Source: Streptomyces flavofungini (GTDB lineage: Bacteria > Actinomycetota > Actinomycetes > Streptomycetales > Streptomycetaceae). Taken from it: a stretch of DNA of 64,000 nucleotides. Below the pieces are notes generated by a model, which worked only from the letters and a program-made list of their open reading frames with translations, was not told the DNA's origin and ran no database searches. Positions 47,655 through 56,327 of this stretch are shown here, one piece after another (positions within the stretch are counted from its first letter, which is position 1; each line of letters starts with the position of its first letter). The DNA is taken from positions 713,078 to 777,077 of the forward strand of contig NZ_BMVR01000002.1 in NCBI RefSeq assembly GCF_014650815.1, read 5' to 3'. The translations under genes were made by a program, and so were the position numbers.

Positions 47655-48926
47655 TCAGCGGGCCGGCAGGGCGCTGTACGAGGTCGACGGCTGCGGGAGC
47701 GGGGCGGGCAGTATGACGGGCGGGGCGTGGCCGCCGCCGCTCTGGCCGTCGCCGGGGCCGTGGTTGCCGCCGTCGTTGTCGTCGTCCCCGTCCCCGTCGC
47801 CGTGGCCGCCGTCGTTGTCGCCCTTGCCGCCGCCCTTGCCGTTCAGGACGCGCTCGCAGAACCGGTGCACGCGCTCGGCGCCGCGCGCGGCTTCCTCCAG
47901 GCGGCGGCGCTTGTCGCCCTGGAGTGCGCCGCTCTGGTAGTCGCGGCAGGCGGAGAGCACGCGCTTGCGCCACTTCCTGGCGTCGCCGTGCTGCCCGCCC
48001 TCGCCCGTGTCGGGCCCCTGGCCCTTGTCGGGCTTGTCGGCGGTGTCCTTGCCGCCGTCGGTGCCTTCCGTGCCGCCGCCCGGTTTCTCGGTGTTCCGGG
48101 GCGGCGTGCTGCTCTCCGGGGGCTTGGACGGGTCGTCCTCGGGGGCGGAGCTGACGTCGTCGGGCAGGTCCTCGGGCGGCTCGACCTCGTCGTCCGAGGG
48201 CGTGCTGAGCGGCTGCTCCGGCGTCGCCACCGGGGACGCGCTGGTCGCGGGCCCCTGCTCGCTGTGCGTGAACGGCGAGGGAATCACCCCGGTCCCGGCG
48301 GCGACGGCGACCCCACCGGCCATGCAGGCGGCGAGCGCGGCGGCCACGCCGAGGCGTACGGGGCGCGCCCAGCGGGTGGGGCGGGGGGTGCCGCGGCCGA
48401 TGCGGACGGCCTGGTCGGCCTGGTCGGTGCGGCCGGGGGGTGTCACGAGGGCGGTGGGAGCGCCGGGCACACCGGGGGCACGGGCCGCACCGATGACGCC
48501 GGGGCTCCCGGGACCCACAGCACCGACAGGGCCGCCGTTGCTCGACTCACTCGGCACGCTGACCGCACCGGCCGCCCCCACACCGGCGGCACCAGCCGCC
48601 CCACCACCCCCACGCGCAGCACGAAACGCAGCCAGCGCCCCGGCCTCACCGGGCAACTCGGCCTTCCCGGCAGAACCGGCCGCGGAACCGCACCCGGAAC
48701 CCGCCGCGGAACCAGCCGCGGAAGACGATTCGGGAGCGCCTTCGGGGGCAGACGTGGAAGCGGCCGAAGAAGCGGTCGGAAGGACCGGCGCACGCAGCGC
48801 GATCAGCGCTTCCGTGAGGCGTTCCGCCTGTTCGCGCTCGTGATCACCGATGCCGTCGAGCCGCTCGCCGCGGAGCAATCGCTCCGCGGCATCGCGGTCC
48901 AGCCACTTGTACTGCTCGTCGGCCAT
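47655..48926 (-). CDS. Membrane protein co-encoded with an ECF sigma factor (putative anti-sigma)
   Basis: A 423-residue protein, very low in complexity. N-terminus MADEQYKWLDRDAAERLLRG is followed by an Ala/Gly/Ser/Pro-rich stretch of about 150 residues, one membrane helix (LGVAAALAACMAGGVAVAAG), a Pro/Glu/Asp-rich linker and a small folded domain with CRDYQSGALQGDKRRRLEEAARG and CERVLNGKGGGKG, then an Asp/Gly-rich end. The N-terminal helix resembles anti-sigma parts. Its ATG overlaps the stop of the sigma gene (TGATG), and it is likely to be the sigma factor's membrane-bound partner. No sequence-specific family is recognised. Confidence 0.75.
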   Translation of the reverse strand: MADEQYKWLDRDAAERLLRGERLDGIGDHEREQAERLTEALIALRAPVLPTASSAASTSAPEGAPESSSAAGSAAGSGCGSAAGSAGKAELPGEAGALAAFRAARGGGGAAGAAGVGAAGAVSVPSESSNGGPVGAVGPGSPGVIGAARAPGVPGAPTALVTPPGRTDQADQAVRIGRGTPRPTRWARPVRLGVAAALAACMAGGVAVAAGTGVIPSPFTHSEQGPATSASPVATPEQPLSTPSDDEVEPPEDLPDDVSSAPEDDPSKPPESSTPPRNTEKPGGGTEGTDGGKDTADKPDKGQGPDTGEGGQHGDARKWRKRVLSACRDYQSGALQGDKRRRLEEAARGAERVHRFCERVLNGKGGGKGDNDGGHGDGDGDDDNDGGNHGPGDGQSGGGHAPPVILPAPLPQPSTSYSALPAR

Positions 48927-49597
48927 CACATGTCCTTCTGCGTCCGCGTACGCGAATGCGTCACACACGGGGACGGTGGCACCGCACGTCCGTGCGGGTC
49001 AGGCTGCGGGGGTACGGCACCGAGTCCGCGCCCCTGCGCGGGGGCATCGGCGCCCATCAGCTCGGCGAGGCGCTTGAGGCCGCGGTGGGCGGCGGTGCGG
49101 ACCGCGCCGGGGCGTTTGCCCAGCGTCTCGGCGGCGCTCTTGGCGTCGAGGCCGACCACGACCCGCAGCACGACGGCCTCCGCCTGGTCCTGCGGGAGCT
49201 GGGCTATGAGGGCGAGCGCGGCGCCCGTGGAGAGCGACTCGATGGCCTCGCCCGCGGTGTCGGCCTCGGCGGGCCTGCCGGTCAGCTCGGTCTCGTCGCC
49301 GCCGATGGCGGGGCGGCGGCCGCGCATCCGGATGTGGTCCAGGGCGCGGTTGCGGGCGATGCGCGCGGCCCAGCCGCGGAAGCGGTCCGCGTCGCCGCTG
49401 AACCGGTCGAGGTCGCGGGCGATCTGGAGCCACGCCTCGGACGCGACGTCCTCCGCGTCGAGGTCGCCGACGAGCGTACGTACGTAGCCGAGCAGCCGCG
49501 GGTGCACGGAGCGGTACACAGTCCGGAACGCGGTCTCGTCCCCGTCCTGTGCCGCAAGCACGGCGGCGGTCAGCTCAGCGTCGTCCTCCCCCTGCAC
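48926..49597 (-). CDS. ECF-family RNA polymerase sigma factor
   Basis: A 223-residue sigma factor starting at GTG 49597. Region 2: AFRTVYRSVHPRLLGYVRTLVGDLDAEDVASEAWLQIARDL, DRFRGWAARIARNRALDHIR; region 4: LIAQLPQDQAEAVVLRVVVG followed by SAAETLGKRPGAVRTAAHRGLKRL. It has a Pro/Arg-rich tail. It is co-translated with the membrane protein downstream, a typical sigma/anti-sigma pairing. The upstream 325-bp gap (49598-49922) contains a 17-bp palindrome, CATGTTTGTACAACATG, that could be its operator or promoter. Confidence 0.88.
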   Translation of the reverse strand: MQGEDDAELTAAVLAAQDGDETAFRTVYRSVHPRLLGYVRTLVGDLDAEDVASEAWLQIARDLDRFSGDADRFRGWAARIARNRALDHIRMRGRRPAIGGDETELTGRPAEADTAGEAIESLSTGAALALIAQLPQDQAEAVVLRVVVGLDAKSAAETLGKRPGAVRTAAHRGLKRLAELMGADAPAQGRGLGAVPPQPDPHGRAVPPSPCVTHSRTRTQKDM

Positions 49598-49756
49598 TGC
49601 GTGCCCCTCTGCGCCTGGTCAGGCGCCGCTCTCACGGGTCTGTCTTCTCGCGGTCGTGCGCCGCTGCACCGCTCGCGGTGGTCCGGCAGGCGGTCGCGTC
49701 GATGGGTCGCAACGCGGCGCGAACCTGCACGCTACGGCGTGAAACCGGTGCGCGTC

Positions 49757-49773
49757 CATGTTTGTACAACATG
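49757..49773. promoter_or_regulatory. 17-bp palindrome CATGTTTGTACAACATG
   Basis: Perfect 6-bp arms CATGTT/AACATG around a 5-nt centre, about 160 bp upstream of the ECF sigma start and in an AT-rich pocket. An operator for an unknown regulator is the best guess. Otherwise the 49598-49922 gap is empty. Confidence 0.5.
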
Positions 49774-49922
49774 CAACTAGCGGGTGACACATCGCGGTGT
49801 GACAGAAAACGCACCCGGGACGCAGAAGGGAGTACGGACCGCCAAGCGGTTCGTGCCGTGTGACGGCCGGGGCCTCTCCTGTGGGGGGTGGCGGCCCCGG
49901 CCGCTCACTCGCCGGCGGTGGC

Positions 49923-50840
49923 TCAGACCTCGAAGAGGTCGGCCCCCGCCGGTCCCCCGAACTCGCTCGGGTCGACGACCTCGGACGCGGGCGGCGCCTC
50001 GACCTCGAAGGGCTCGTCGTAGTCGGACAGCTTGAGGACGCGGCGCTCGCCGCCCTCCTCGGCCTCGTAGGCCGTGATGCGGTGCTTGCCCTCGGCGGCG
50101 ACGTACATGACGTTCTTGTCGCCACGCTCGACGTCGACAATCGGGATGACGTGGCGGCCGTACCGGTACGTCGGCCGTTCGGCGCGGACGGTGCCGTCGA
50201 AGTCCTCGTCGCCCATCTCGTCGATCGCCTGGTGCAGGCTGCCCAGGTCGCACATGCCGTTGGAGAAGGCGGCGCCGTCCTTCGGCATCTTCAGGTACTT
50301 GCCGCGGACCAGCGCGACCCGCTTCCTGATGACCGAGGCGGCGGCGGGCTCCTCCGCCTCGGCCTGGGCGAGCAGGCCGTCCAGCGAGGCCTCGGTGAAC
50401 CGGATGTGCGTCGGGCCGCCGTCGACCACGAGCAGTTCGCCGCGCTGCCCCTGGCCGCCGTCGAAAGTGCCCGTGCAGTTGGAGTGCCGGTCGACGCGCA
50501 GCGAGACCTCGATGCGCCGGGCGGTTCCCGCGGTCGCCGAGCCCTGGGTGATCGCGGCGGTCAAGCGCACCGAATCCGCCGACCTGAGCAGGCGCACGCC
50601 CTCCGTCGCGAGCTGCTTGCCGCGTGCCTGGTCCGGGGGCAGTTCCCGCTGGAAGGTCCCGTTCAGCCGCACCGGCTCGTCGTCGGCGCCGCAGGCCGTC
50701 AGCGCGGACGCCGTCGCGGCGGCCACGAGCACGACGGCCACGACCCGGTTCCGGCGCCCGCCGACCCGTGTCCCGCGCCCCGCCCTCAGCCCCACAGTGC
50801 CCACCCGCCCCGCCGACCTTTCCCGTTCCCGTTCGCGCAC
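49923..50840 (-). CDS. Putative lipoprotein of unknown function
   Basis: A 305-residue product from GTG 50840. A basic N-terminus (RERERERSAGR) is followed by a hydrophobic signal RNRVVAVVLVAAATASALTAC with lipobox LTAC at about residue 50, then a domain with GKQLATEGVRLLRSADSVRLTAAI, RIEVSLRVDRHSNCTGTF, ELLVVDGGPTHIRF, CDLGSLHQAIDEMGDEDF and VMYVAAEGKHRITAYEAE. The order resembles LppX/LprG-like or LolA-type lipid or heparin-binding lipoproteins of actinobacteria, with a weak match only. It is monocistronic, diverging from an FG-GAP protein. Confidence 0.75.
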   Translation of the reverse strand: MRERERERSAGRVGTVGLRAGRGTRVGGRRNRVVAVVLVAAATASALTACGADDEPVRLNGTFQRELPPDQARGKQLATEGVRLLRSADSVRLTAAITQGSATAGTARRIEVSLRVDRHSNCTGTFDGGQGQRGELLVVDGGPTHIRFTEASLDGLLAQAEAEEPAAASVIRKRVALVRGKYLKMPKDGAAFSNGMCDLGSLHQAIDEMGDEDFDGTVRAERPTYRYGRHVIPIVDVERGDKNVMYVAAEGKHRITAYEAEEGGERRVLKLSDYDEPFEVEAPPASEVVDPSEFGGPAGADLFEV

Positions 50841-51041
50841 GCGTTCTCATGCGTTTCTCATGCGACCCGTCCTATGAACCCTGCGTGGCCGTCGACCGGG
50901 TTGTCACATCGGTTCGCCGAGGGAAAGGTCACGCGACATTTCGCCCCGCCGCGTACAACCCTTCCGTTCTCCGGGTAGTCGTACGAACTCGCTGATTCAC
51001 CAGAAGCTCACCAGAGCAGCTCACCAGAGGGGTTGGGGCAT

Positions 51042-52475
51042 TTGAGCCTGCGAAAGGCGCACCGCGGTGCGTGGCTTGCCGTCGGAGCCGTCGTGCTCGG
51101 CGGCACCGGAGTCATGGCGGGCACGACGGCGCACGCGGCCGACGTCACCCCCGCCGCACCCACGGCCGACTACGACCGCGACGGCACCGCCGACCTGATC
51201 GTGGCCACCCCGCGCGCCTCCGGGTCGAAGGGGTCCGTGACCGTCGTGCCGGGCGGCGCGGGCGGCCCGGTCGCGGGCAAGAAGAAGACGCTCACGCAGT
51301 CGAGCACGGGTGTGCCCGGCGTGAGCGAGTCCGGCGACCGGTGGGGCGCGGCCACCGCGTGGGGCGACATCGACGGCGACGGCAACGCGGACCTCGTGAT
51401 CGGCGCGCCGGGCGAGGACGACATGTCGGGCCACCGGGACCGCGGCGCCGTGACGATGCTGTACGGCCCGACGTTCACGTCCGGCACGGACCTGCAGCTC
51501 TCCGAGGACTTCGCCTACAGCGGCGCGCGGTTCGGCTCGGCGGTCGCCGTCGGCGACTTCGACGCCGACGGCAAGGCGGACGTGTTCGCCGCGGCCACGG
51601 GCACGGGCGGCAGCTGGTCGGCACGGTTCGCGGCGGGCCGCGAGACGGCGGGCACGATCACGTCCGGCGACCAGGCCATCGCGTACGCCGATGCCGCGTC
51701 CGGCGACTTCAACGGCGACAAGTACGCCGACGTGGCGCTCACGTACCGCGACGCGGCCGGGAAGGGGAAGGTCGTCTGGTTCAAGGGCACCCGCTCCGGG
51801 CTGAGCCGCGTGAGCACGCTGACCGCCAAGGGCGGGCGCTCGGTCGCGGCGGGCGACGTGACCGGCGACGGCCGCGACGACCTCGTCATCGGCCAGCCGT
51901 ACACCTCCGAGTCGGCCGCGCACGCGGGCGGCCAGGTGACGGTCGTGCCCGGTACGGCGTCGGGCCTGTCCTCCGCCGGTGCGACCACGGTCCACCAGGC
52001 GAGCCCCGGGGTGCCGGGCGCCGCCGAGGCAGGCGACGCGCTCGGCTGGTCGGTGGCGGTGGGCGACGTCGACAAGGACGGGCACGCGGACGTCCTGGCC
52101 GGCGCGCCCGGCGAGGACATCACGCGCGCGGGCAAGTCCCGTACGGACGCGGGAACCTCACTGCTCTTCAAGGGCACCGCGGCCGGCCTGACGGGCACGG
52201 GCGCGCTCGCCGTCAGCCAGGACGAGCCGGACGTGCCCGGCTCCACCGAGTCCGGCGACCGGCTCGGCTCGGCGGTCTCGCTGGCCGACTTCGACGGCGA
52301 CGGCCGCGCGGACGCGGCGATCGGCGCCGACGGCGAGGACGAGGGCGCCGGTACGGTCCTGCAACTGGACACCGACGCCTCGGGGGCGCCGGTGCTCAAG
52401 AGCGGGGTCTACTACGGGCGGACACAGTTCGGTACGCCCGCGACGGCGCACCTGGGCGAGGCCCTGACGCCCTGA
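51042..52475 (+). CDS. Secreted FG-GAP repeat (integrin-alpha-like beta-propeller) protein
   Basis: A 477-residue exported protein starting at TTG 51042 (AGAGGGG nine bases upstream); an in-frame TTG lies at 51033 directly after the ribosome site. Signal GAWLAVGAVVLGGTGVMAGTTAHA is clear. Seven FG-GAP repeats follow, each with a calcium-binding DxDxDGxxD loop: DYDRDGTADL, DIDGDGNADL, DFDADGKADV, DFNGDKYADV, DVTGDGRDDL, DVDKDGHADV, DFDGDGRADA. The seven blades would form one beta-propeller with bound calcium. It may adhere to surfaces or bind ligands; no catalytic motif is present. A duplicated AGCTCACCAGAG (51005 and 51018) lies just upstream. Confidence 0.9.
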   Translation: MSLRKAHRGAWLAVGAVVLGGTGVMAGTTAHAADVTPAAPTADYDRDGTADLIVATPRASGSKGSVTVVPGGAGGPVAGKKKTLTQSSTGVPGVSESGDRWGAATAWGDIDGDGNADLVIGAPGEDDMSGHRDRGAVTMLYGPTFTSGTDLQLSEDFAYSGARFGSAVAVGDFDADGKADVFAAATGTGGSWSARFAAGRETAGTITSGDQAIAYADAASGDFNGDKYADVALTYRDAAGKGKVVWFKGTRSGLSRVSTLTAKGGRSVAAGDVTGDGRDDLVIGQPYTSESAAHAGGQVTVVPGTASGLSSAGATTVHQASPGVPGAAEAGDALGWSVAVGDVDKDGHADVLAGAPGEDITRAGKSRTDAGTSLLFKGTAAGLTGTGALAVSQDEPDVPGSTESGDRLGSAVSLADFDGDGRADAAIGADGEDEGAGTVLQLDTDASGAPVLKSGVYYGRTQFGTPATAHLGEALTP

Positions 52476-52507
52476 CAGGACCACCACCAGGGGACGCCCT
52501 TGAGCGA

Positions 52508-53209
52508 TCACGGAGCGGGCGGTGCCGACGCGGCCTCGGCAGGCCGGGGCCGGTTCACCGCCCGCTCCAGTGCGTCGAAGGCCTGGTGCACCAACGCGCG
52601 GTGGCCAACGGCGGCTTCGTCGGCGCCGGTGCCCGCGAGCTGGCGGCGGGCCGTCGTGACGTACGCGGTGCGGTACGCCGCCACGGTCAGGGCGGCCGTG
52701 AGGCGGGCGTCGGTGCCGGGCGCGGCGGGGTCCTCGCCCGCGGCCCGCGCGAAGGCCGCCGCGAGGGCGTCCTCCAGCTCCCCCAGGGCCTCGCGGGCGC
52801 GCGAGCGCAGCGCGGGCGAGTCGAGGACCACCTGCCAGAAGCGCGGGAAGGACTCGCCGACGGCGCCGAACGGGTGCCGCTCGTCGAGGAACGCGAGGAC
52901 GTTGCGGCGCAGCGCGGCCAGCGGTGTCTCGTCCGGGCGGCGGTCCTCGACGGCCCGGGTCACCGCCTCGATGCCCTCCGGGACGCGGTCGAGGAACAGG
53001 TCCTCCTTGCGCGGGAAGTGGTTGAAGACGGTCATCGTCGAGACCTCGGCCGCGGCCGCCACCTCCGCGACGGTCACGTTCTCGAAGCCCCGGTCCAGGA
53101 TCAGCAGCGTGGCCTCGTCGGCGATGCGCTGCCGGGTCCGCCGCTTCTTGCGCTCCCGCAGGCCCAGCTCGCCGTCCCGCGGCTGCCCCGTATGCCTCTC
53201 CATGACCAT
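52508..53209 (-). CDS. TetR-family repressor (module 2)
   Basis: A 233-residue regulator. HTH region RKKRRTRQRIADEATLLILDRGFENVTVAEVAAAAEVSTMTVFNHFPRKEDLFLD is canonical TetR; the C-terminal domain includes RFWQVVLDSPALRSRAREAL and a Pro/Ala tail. It diverges from an FAD monooxygenase, with a TGACT-AC-AGTCA palindrome immediately before the monooxygenase start. The start is uncertain among GTG 53212, ATG 53209 and ATG 53203; none has a strong ribosome site, and a leaderless message is possible. Confidence 0.9.
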   Translation of the reverse strand: MVMERHTGQPRDGELGLRERKKRRTRQRIADEATLLILDRGFENVTVAEVAAAAEVSTMTVFNHFPRKEDLFLDRVPEGIEAVTRAVEDRRPDETPLAALRRNVLAFLDERHPFGAVGESFPRFWQVVLDSPALRSRAREALGELEDALAAAFARAAGEDPAAPGTDARLTAALTVAAYRTAYVTTARRQLAGTGADEAAVGHRALVHQAFDALERAVNRPRPAEAASAPPAP

Positions 53210-53234
53210 CACTATACCTGCTATAAACTTTTAG

Positions 53235-53246
53235 TGACTACAGTCA
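53235..53246. promoter_or_regulatory. TetR operator TGACT-AC-AGTCA before the module-2 monooxygenase
   Basis: A perfect 5-bp-arm inverted repeat, extended to TTTAGTGACTACAGTCAAA with partial outer symmetry. It ends 5 bp before the monooxygenase ATG and 26 bp from the TetR start, so bound repressor would cover both starts. Confidence 0.65.
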
Positions 53247-53251
53247 AATGC

Positions 53252-54862
53252 ATGACAACGAACTCATGCGACGTGGTCGTGGTCGGCGGTGGCCCCGTGG
53301 GCCTGATGCTGGCCTGCGAACTCCGGCTCGGCGGCGCCTCCGTGGTCGTACTGGAACGGCTGACGGAGATCGACACGACCATCAAGGCCGGTGCGGTGAA
53401 CACGCCGAGCGCCGAGGCGTTCTACCGCCGCGGCCTGCTCCCCGCCCTCGCGGCCGAGCAGGAGCGCGCCCTGCGGAAGGTCACGGAGTTCGTACGGCAG
53501 CGCGCGGCGGAGTCCGGCGCCCCGCCGGGCCCGGTCAAAATGGCGCCGCGCTTCTCCGGGCACTTCGCGGGGATCCCGCTGAGCGCCGACCTCCTGGACG
53601 CGGCCGACCCGGACTTCGACGGCCGGGGCCCCGCCGACCACGTCGGCCTGGTGCCGCAGGCCACGGTTGAGGAGGTCCTCGCGGCCCACGCCGAGGCGCT
53701 CGGCGTGGACGTGCGCCGGGGCACGGCGGTGACGGGCTTCGACCAAGGCCCCGACCAGGGCCCCGACCAGGGCTTCGAGCACGGCTTCGACCAAGGCGCG
53801 GACGGCGTGACCGTGCGGACGACCGCCGGGACGCTGCGCGCGGGCTGGCTCGTCGGCTGCGACGGCGGGCGCAGCCTCGTCCGCAAGACCGCGGGCTTCG
53901 ACTTCCCCGGCACCGACCCGGAGATCACCGGCCACCAGGCCCTCGTCGAGCTGGCGAACGCCGAGGGCCTGCGCCTCGGCTGGAACACCACCGCCACCGG
54001 CATCTACGCCTTCGGCCCGATGCCCGGCCGCATCCTGACCGTCGAGTTCGACGGCGCGCCCCAGGACCGTGACGCGCCCGTCACCGAGGCGGAGATGCAG
54101 GCGAGCATCCGGGCCGTGACCGGCGTCGACGTCACCGTCACACGGGTGCACACCGCGACCCGCTTCACCGACAACGCCCGGCAGGCCACGACGTACCGGC
54201 TGGGCCGGGTGCTGCTCGCGGGCGACGCCGCGCACGTCCACTCGCCGTTCGGCGGCCAGGGCCTGAACCTGGGCCTCGGCGACGCGCTGAACCTCGGCTG
54301 GAAGCTCGCCGCCACCGTGCGCGGGGACGCGCCCGACGGCCTGCTCGACACGTACACCGCCGAGCGGCACCCCCTCGGCGCCTGGGTCCTGGAGTGGACG
54401 CGGGCGCAGATCGCCGTGATGCGCCCGGACCCGCGCGCCCGCGCCCTGCGGACGGTCGTCGGCGACCTGATGGGGACGGTCACCGGCACGACGTACTTCG
54501 TCAAGAAGATCTCCGGCGTCCGGCAGCGGTACGACCTCGGCACGTCCCACCCGCTCGTCGGCGCCAGCGCCCCCGACTTCGCGTTCGCCGACGGCGGCCG
54601 CCTGGCCGACCTGCTCCACGACGGCCGCGCCCTGCTGCTCGACCTCACGGACGACGCGGCGCTGCGGGGGCGGGCCGAGGGGTACGGGGAGCGGCTGCGC
54701 ACGCACACCGCCGCGTGCCCGGACCAGCCGAAGCTGGCGGCCGTGCTCGTCCGGCCGGACGGGTACGTGGCGTGGGCGGCGGACGCCGGGGGCGACGCGG
54801 GGGCCGCGTCGGACGGCCTGACGGCGGCTCTGTCGCGCTGGCTGGGCGAGCCCGCGCGCTGA
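53252..54862 (+). CDS. FAD-dependent monooxygenase (module 2)
   Basis: A 536-residue class A flavoprotein monooxygenase. VVVVGGGPVGLMLACELRLGG is the dinucleotide-binding start, TIKAGAVNTPSAEAFYRRG the lid, VGCDGGRSLVRKTAGFDFPG the DG motif, and GDAAHVHSPFGGQGLNLGLGDALNLGWKL the FAD-binding GD motif. A C-terminal thioredoxin-like domain ends VRPDGYVAWAAD. The loop around residues 164-183 carries an insert GPDQGPDQGFEHGFDQG encoded by 12-bp tandem repeats. Related enzymes hydroxylate aromatic polyketides and rifampicin-like drugs. It forms a two-gene module with the divergent TetR gene. A 29-bp minisatellite starts 10 bp after its stop. Confidence 0.9.
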   Translation: MTTNSCDVVVVGGGPVGLMLACELRLGGASVVVLERLTEIDTTIKAGAVNTPSAEAFYRRGLLPALAAEQERALRKVTEFVRQRAAESGAPPGPVKMAPRFSGHFAGIPLSADLLDAADPDFDGRGPADHVGLVPQATVEEVLAAHAEALGVDVRRGTAVTGFDQGPDQGPDQGFEHGFDQGADGVTVRTTAGTLRAGWLVGCDGGRSLVRKTAGFDFPGTDPEITGHQALVELANAEGLRLGWNTTATGIYAFGPMPGRILTVEFDGAPQDRDAPVTEAEMQASIRAVTGVDVTVTRVHTATRFTDNARQATTYRLGRVLLAGDAAHVHSPFGGQGLNLGLGDALNLGWKLAATVRGDAPDGLLDTYTAERHPLGAWVLEWTRAQIAVMRPDPRARALRTVVGDLMGTVTGTTYFVKKISGVRQRYDLGTSHPLVGASAPDFAFADGGRLADLLHDGRALLLDLTDDAALRGRAEGYGERLRTHTAACPDQPKLAAVLVRPDGYVAWAADAGGDAGAASDGLTAALSRWLGEPAR

Positions 54863-54871
54863 AGTCTGCCC

Positions 54872-55016
54872 AACGGGTGGGCGGGACCTGGGGCTTGCCC
54901 AAGGGGTCGGCGGGACCTGGGGCCTGTCCAAGGGGTCGGCGGGACCTGGGGCCTGTCCAAGGGGTCGGCGGGACCTGGGGCCTGTCCAAGGGGTCGGCGG
55001 GACCTGGGGCCTGTCC
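54872..55016. repeat. 29-bp minisatellite, five full copies plus a partial
   Basis: Units of 29 bp with the core GGGTCGGCGGGACCTGGGGC run head to tail at 54872-54900, 54901-54929, 54930-54958, 54959-54987 and 54988-55016; the first is slightly diverged and a degenerate sixth reaches the next gene's stop. It separates the convergent ends of the monooxygenase and a hypothetical gene. Copies two to five are essentially identical. Confidence 0.92.
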
Positions 55017-55031
55017 GACGGGTCGGCGGAC

Positions 55032-55709
55032 CTAGTCCGTCCCCGCCCCCGACCGCCGCGACCGCGACACCACCGCCCGCAGCACCCGCCGTCCCTCGGT
55101 CGACACGTCGAGCACCTGGCGCAGGCCGCCGCCGGTGCCCGCGCGGCCGCCGAGCAGTTCGAGGACCCGTACCTGGCGCCGCAGTTCGGCGGCGACGAGC
55201 GGTGACACGCCGTCGTTCCCGGCGTCCAGGAGCCGGTGGATCTGCAGGGCCGCGGCCGAGCAGCCGTCGGCCCAGGGGCGCAGGGAGTCGGCGGAGCGGG
55301 CGGCCGGGACGGCGTCGAGCATGCGCCGGGCGAGGGCGGCGGCGTCCCGGTCGGCGGCACCGGGGTCCGCGCCGGGCGCACCGGAACGACCAGGGCCACC
55401 GGCCCCGCTGGCGCCGCCGGAGGCAAGCGCCCCGCGCACCTCCGTCAACGCCCCCTCCCAGGCCGTCCCGTCGGCAAGGCTCACCCACAAGGGGCGCAGC
55501 ACCTGGTCGTCGCCGTCGAGCAGCGGCAGGCAGCGGTCGAGGCAGCCGAGGCCGCTCGCGGCCAGGGCGGTCTCGTCGGCCTCGGCGATGAGACCGACCA
55601 GGCTCGGCTGGCCGGTAAATGACTCTCCGGCGGCGCCGAGCGCGCTATCCGGCCAGGCGTCGCCCGCCCGCGCCTGCAGGTCTGAACTGGACAAAGGGCT
55701 CGTACTCAT
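55032..55709 (-). CDS. Conserved hypothetical protein, alpha-helical
   Basis: A 225-residue protein with no recognised family. It is Ala/Leu/Gly/Arg-rich and largely helical: MSTSPLSSSDLQARAGD, SLVGLIAEADETALAAS, LGCLDRCLPLLDGDDQVLRPLWV, ADRDAAALARRMLDAVPAA and LVAAELRRQVRVLELLGG, with a Ser/Gly/Pro linker. There is no signal peptide or membrane segment. ATG 55709 was chosen, since an upstream GTG at 55757 gives an improbable Arg-rich start; no strong ribosome site precedes either. The minisatellite abuts its stop. A second hypothetical gene lies upstream on the same strand. Confidence 0.6.
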   Translation of the reverse strand: MSTSPLSSSDLQARAGDAWPDSALGAAGESFTGQPSLVGLIAEADETALAASGLGCLDRCLPLLDGDDQVLRPLWVSLADGTAWEGALTEVRGALASGGASGAGGPGRSGAPGADPGAADRDAAALARRMLDAVPAARSADSLRPWADGCSAAALQIHRLLDAGNDGVSPLVAAELRRQVRVLELLGGRAGTGGGLRQVLDVSTEGRRVLRAVVSRSRRSGAGTD

Positions 55710-55823
55710 GACGTACGCCGTCTCCCGTCGCGGACTGGGCACCTCCGCATGCCCCACTTGCCCTTACTGCGTACGGAGGCTCAGTAACGTCACAGCGGCC
55801 GGAATTCGACGCTGCGGGACACG

Positions 55824-56327
55824 CTACTGCGGGAACACCCCGAGCCGGTCGAGAAAGCGGAAGAACAGTTCTTCCGCGGACGGTTCGGGGGCGGCGGTGA
55901 GGACGTCGAGCAGCGCCGCGGTCTGTGCGGTGCGGCCCGACTCGGCGGCCCAGGCGACGGCGCGGTCGGCGGCGTCGCGCGGCTCCAGGAAGTAGTCCTC
56001 GACGGTCAGTTCGTCCTCGCCGAGGTATCCGGCCATCGCCTCGCGGGCCAGACACGTCGTCCACGCGCCGCTCTCCGGCGCCGCCGCCTCGACGACCACG
56101 CAGTCGCTGTCCAGGACGTACCCGAAGAGCGCGGGCGCCGCCGTCTCCCGCGCGAGCGCGTTCATGTTGCCGACGTCCACGGAACCGTCGCCCGGGCACT
56201 CCCAGACCTGCCAGCCGTCGGGCCGCTCCTCAAGGAGCGTGAGCCGGTCGCGTACGCCCGCCACCGCGTCGTACTCCCCGAGCGGCCGCGCGCTCCTGCC
56301 GACGACGTAGTACCCCCAGTAGCCCAT
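55824..56327 (-). CDS. Conserved hypothetical protein (MGYWGYYVVGR type)
   Basis: A 167-residue cytoplasmic protein from ATG 56327, with GGGGG eight bases upstream. It opens MGYWGYYVVGRSARPLGEYD, has WQVWECPGDGSVDVGNMN, ALFGYVLDSDCVVVEAAAP, GAWTTCLAREAMAGYL and a C-terminal helical part VEDYFLEPRDAADRAVAWA. Proteins with this opening are found widely in Streptomyces without a function; the acidic compact form is reminiscent of toxin-immunity proteins but that is a guess. It stands alone, 115 bp from the previous hypothetical and 239 bp from the hexosaminidase gene. Confidence 0.7.
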   Translation of the reverse strand: MGYWGYYVVGRSARPLGEYDAVAGVRDRLTLLEERPDGWQVWECPGDGSVDVGNMNALARETAAPALFGYVLDSDCVVVEAAAPESGAWTTCLAREAMAGYLGEDELTVEDYFLEPRDAADRAVAWAAESGRTAQTAALLDVLTAAPEPSAEELFFRFLDRLGVFPQ

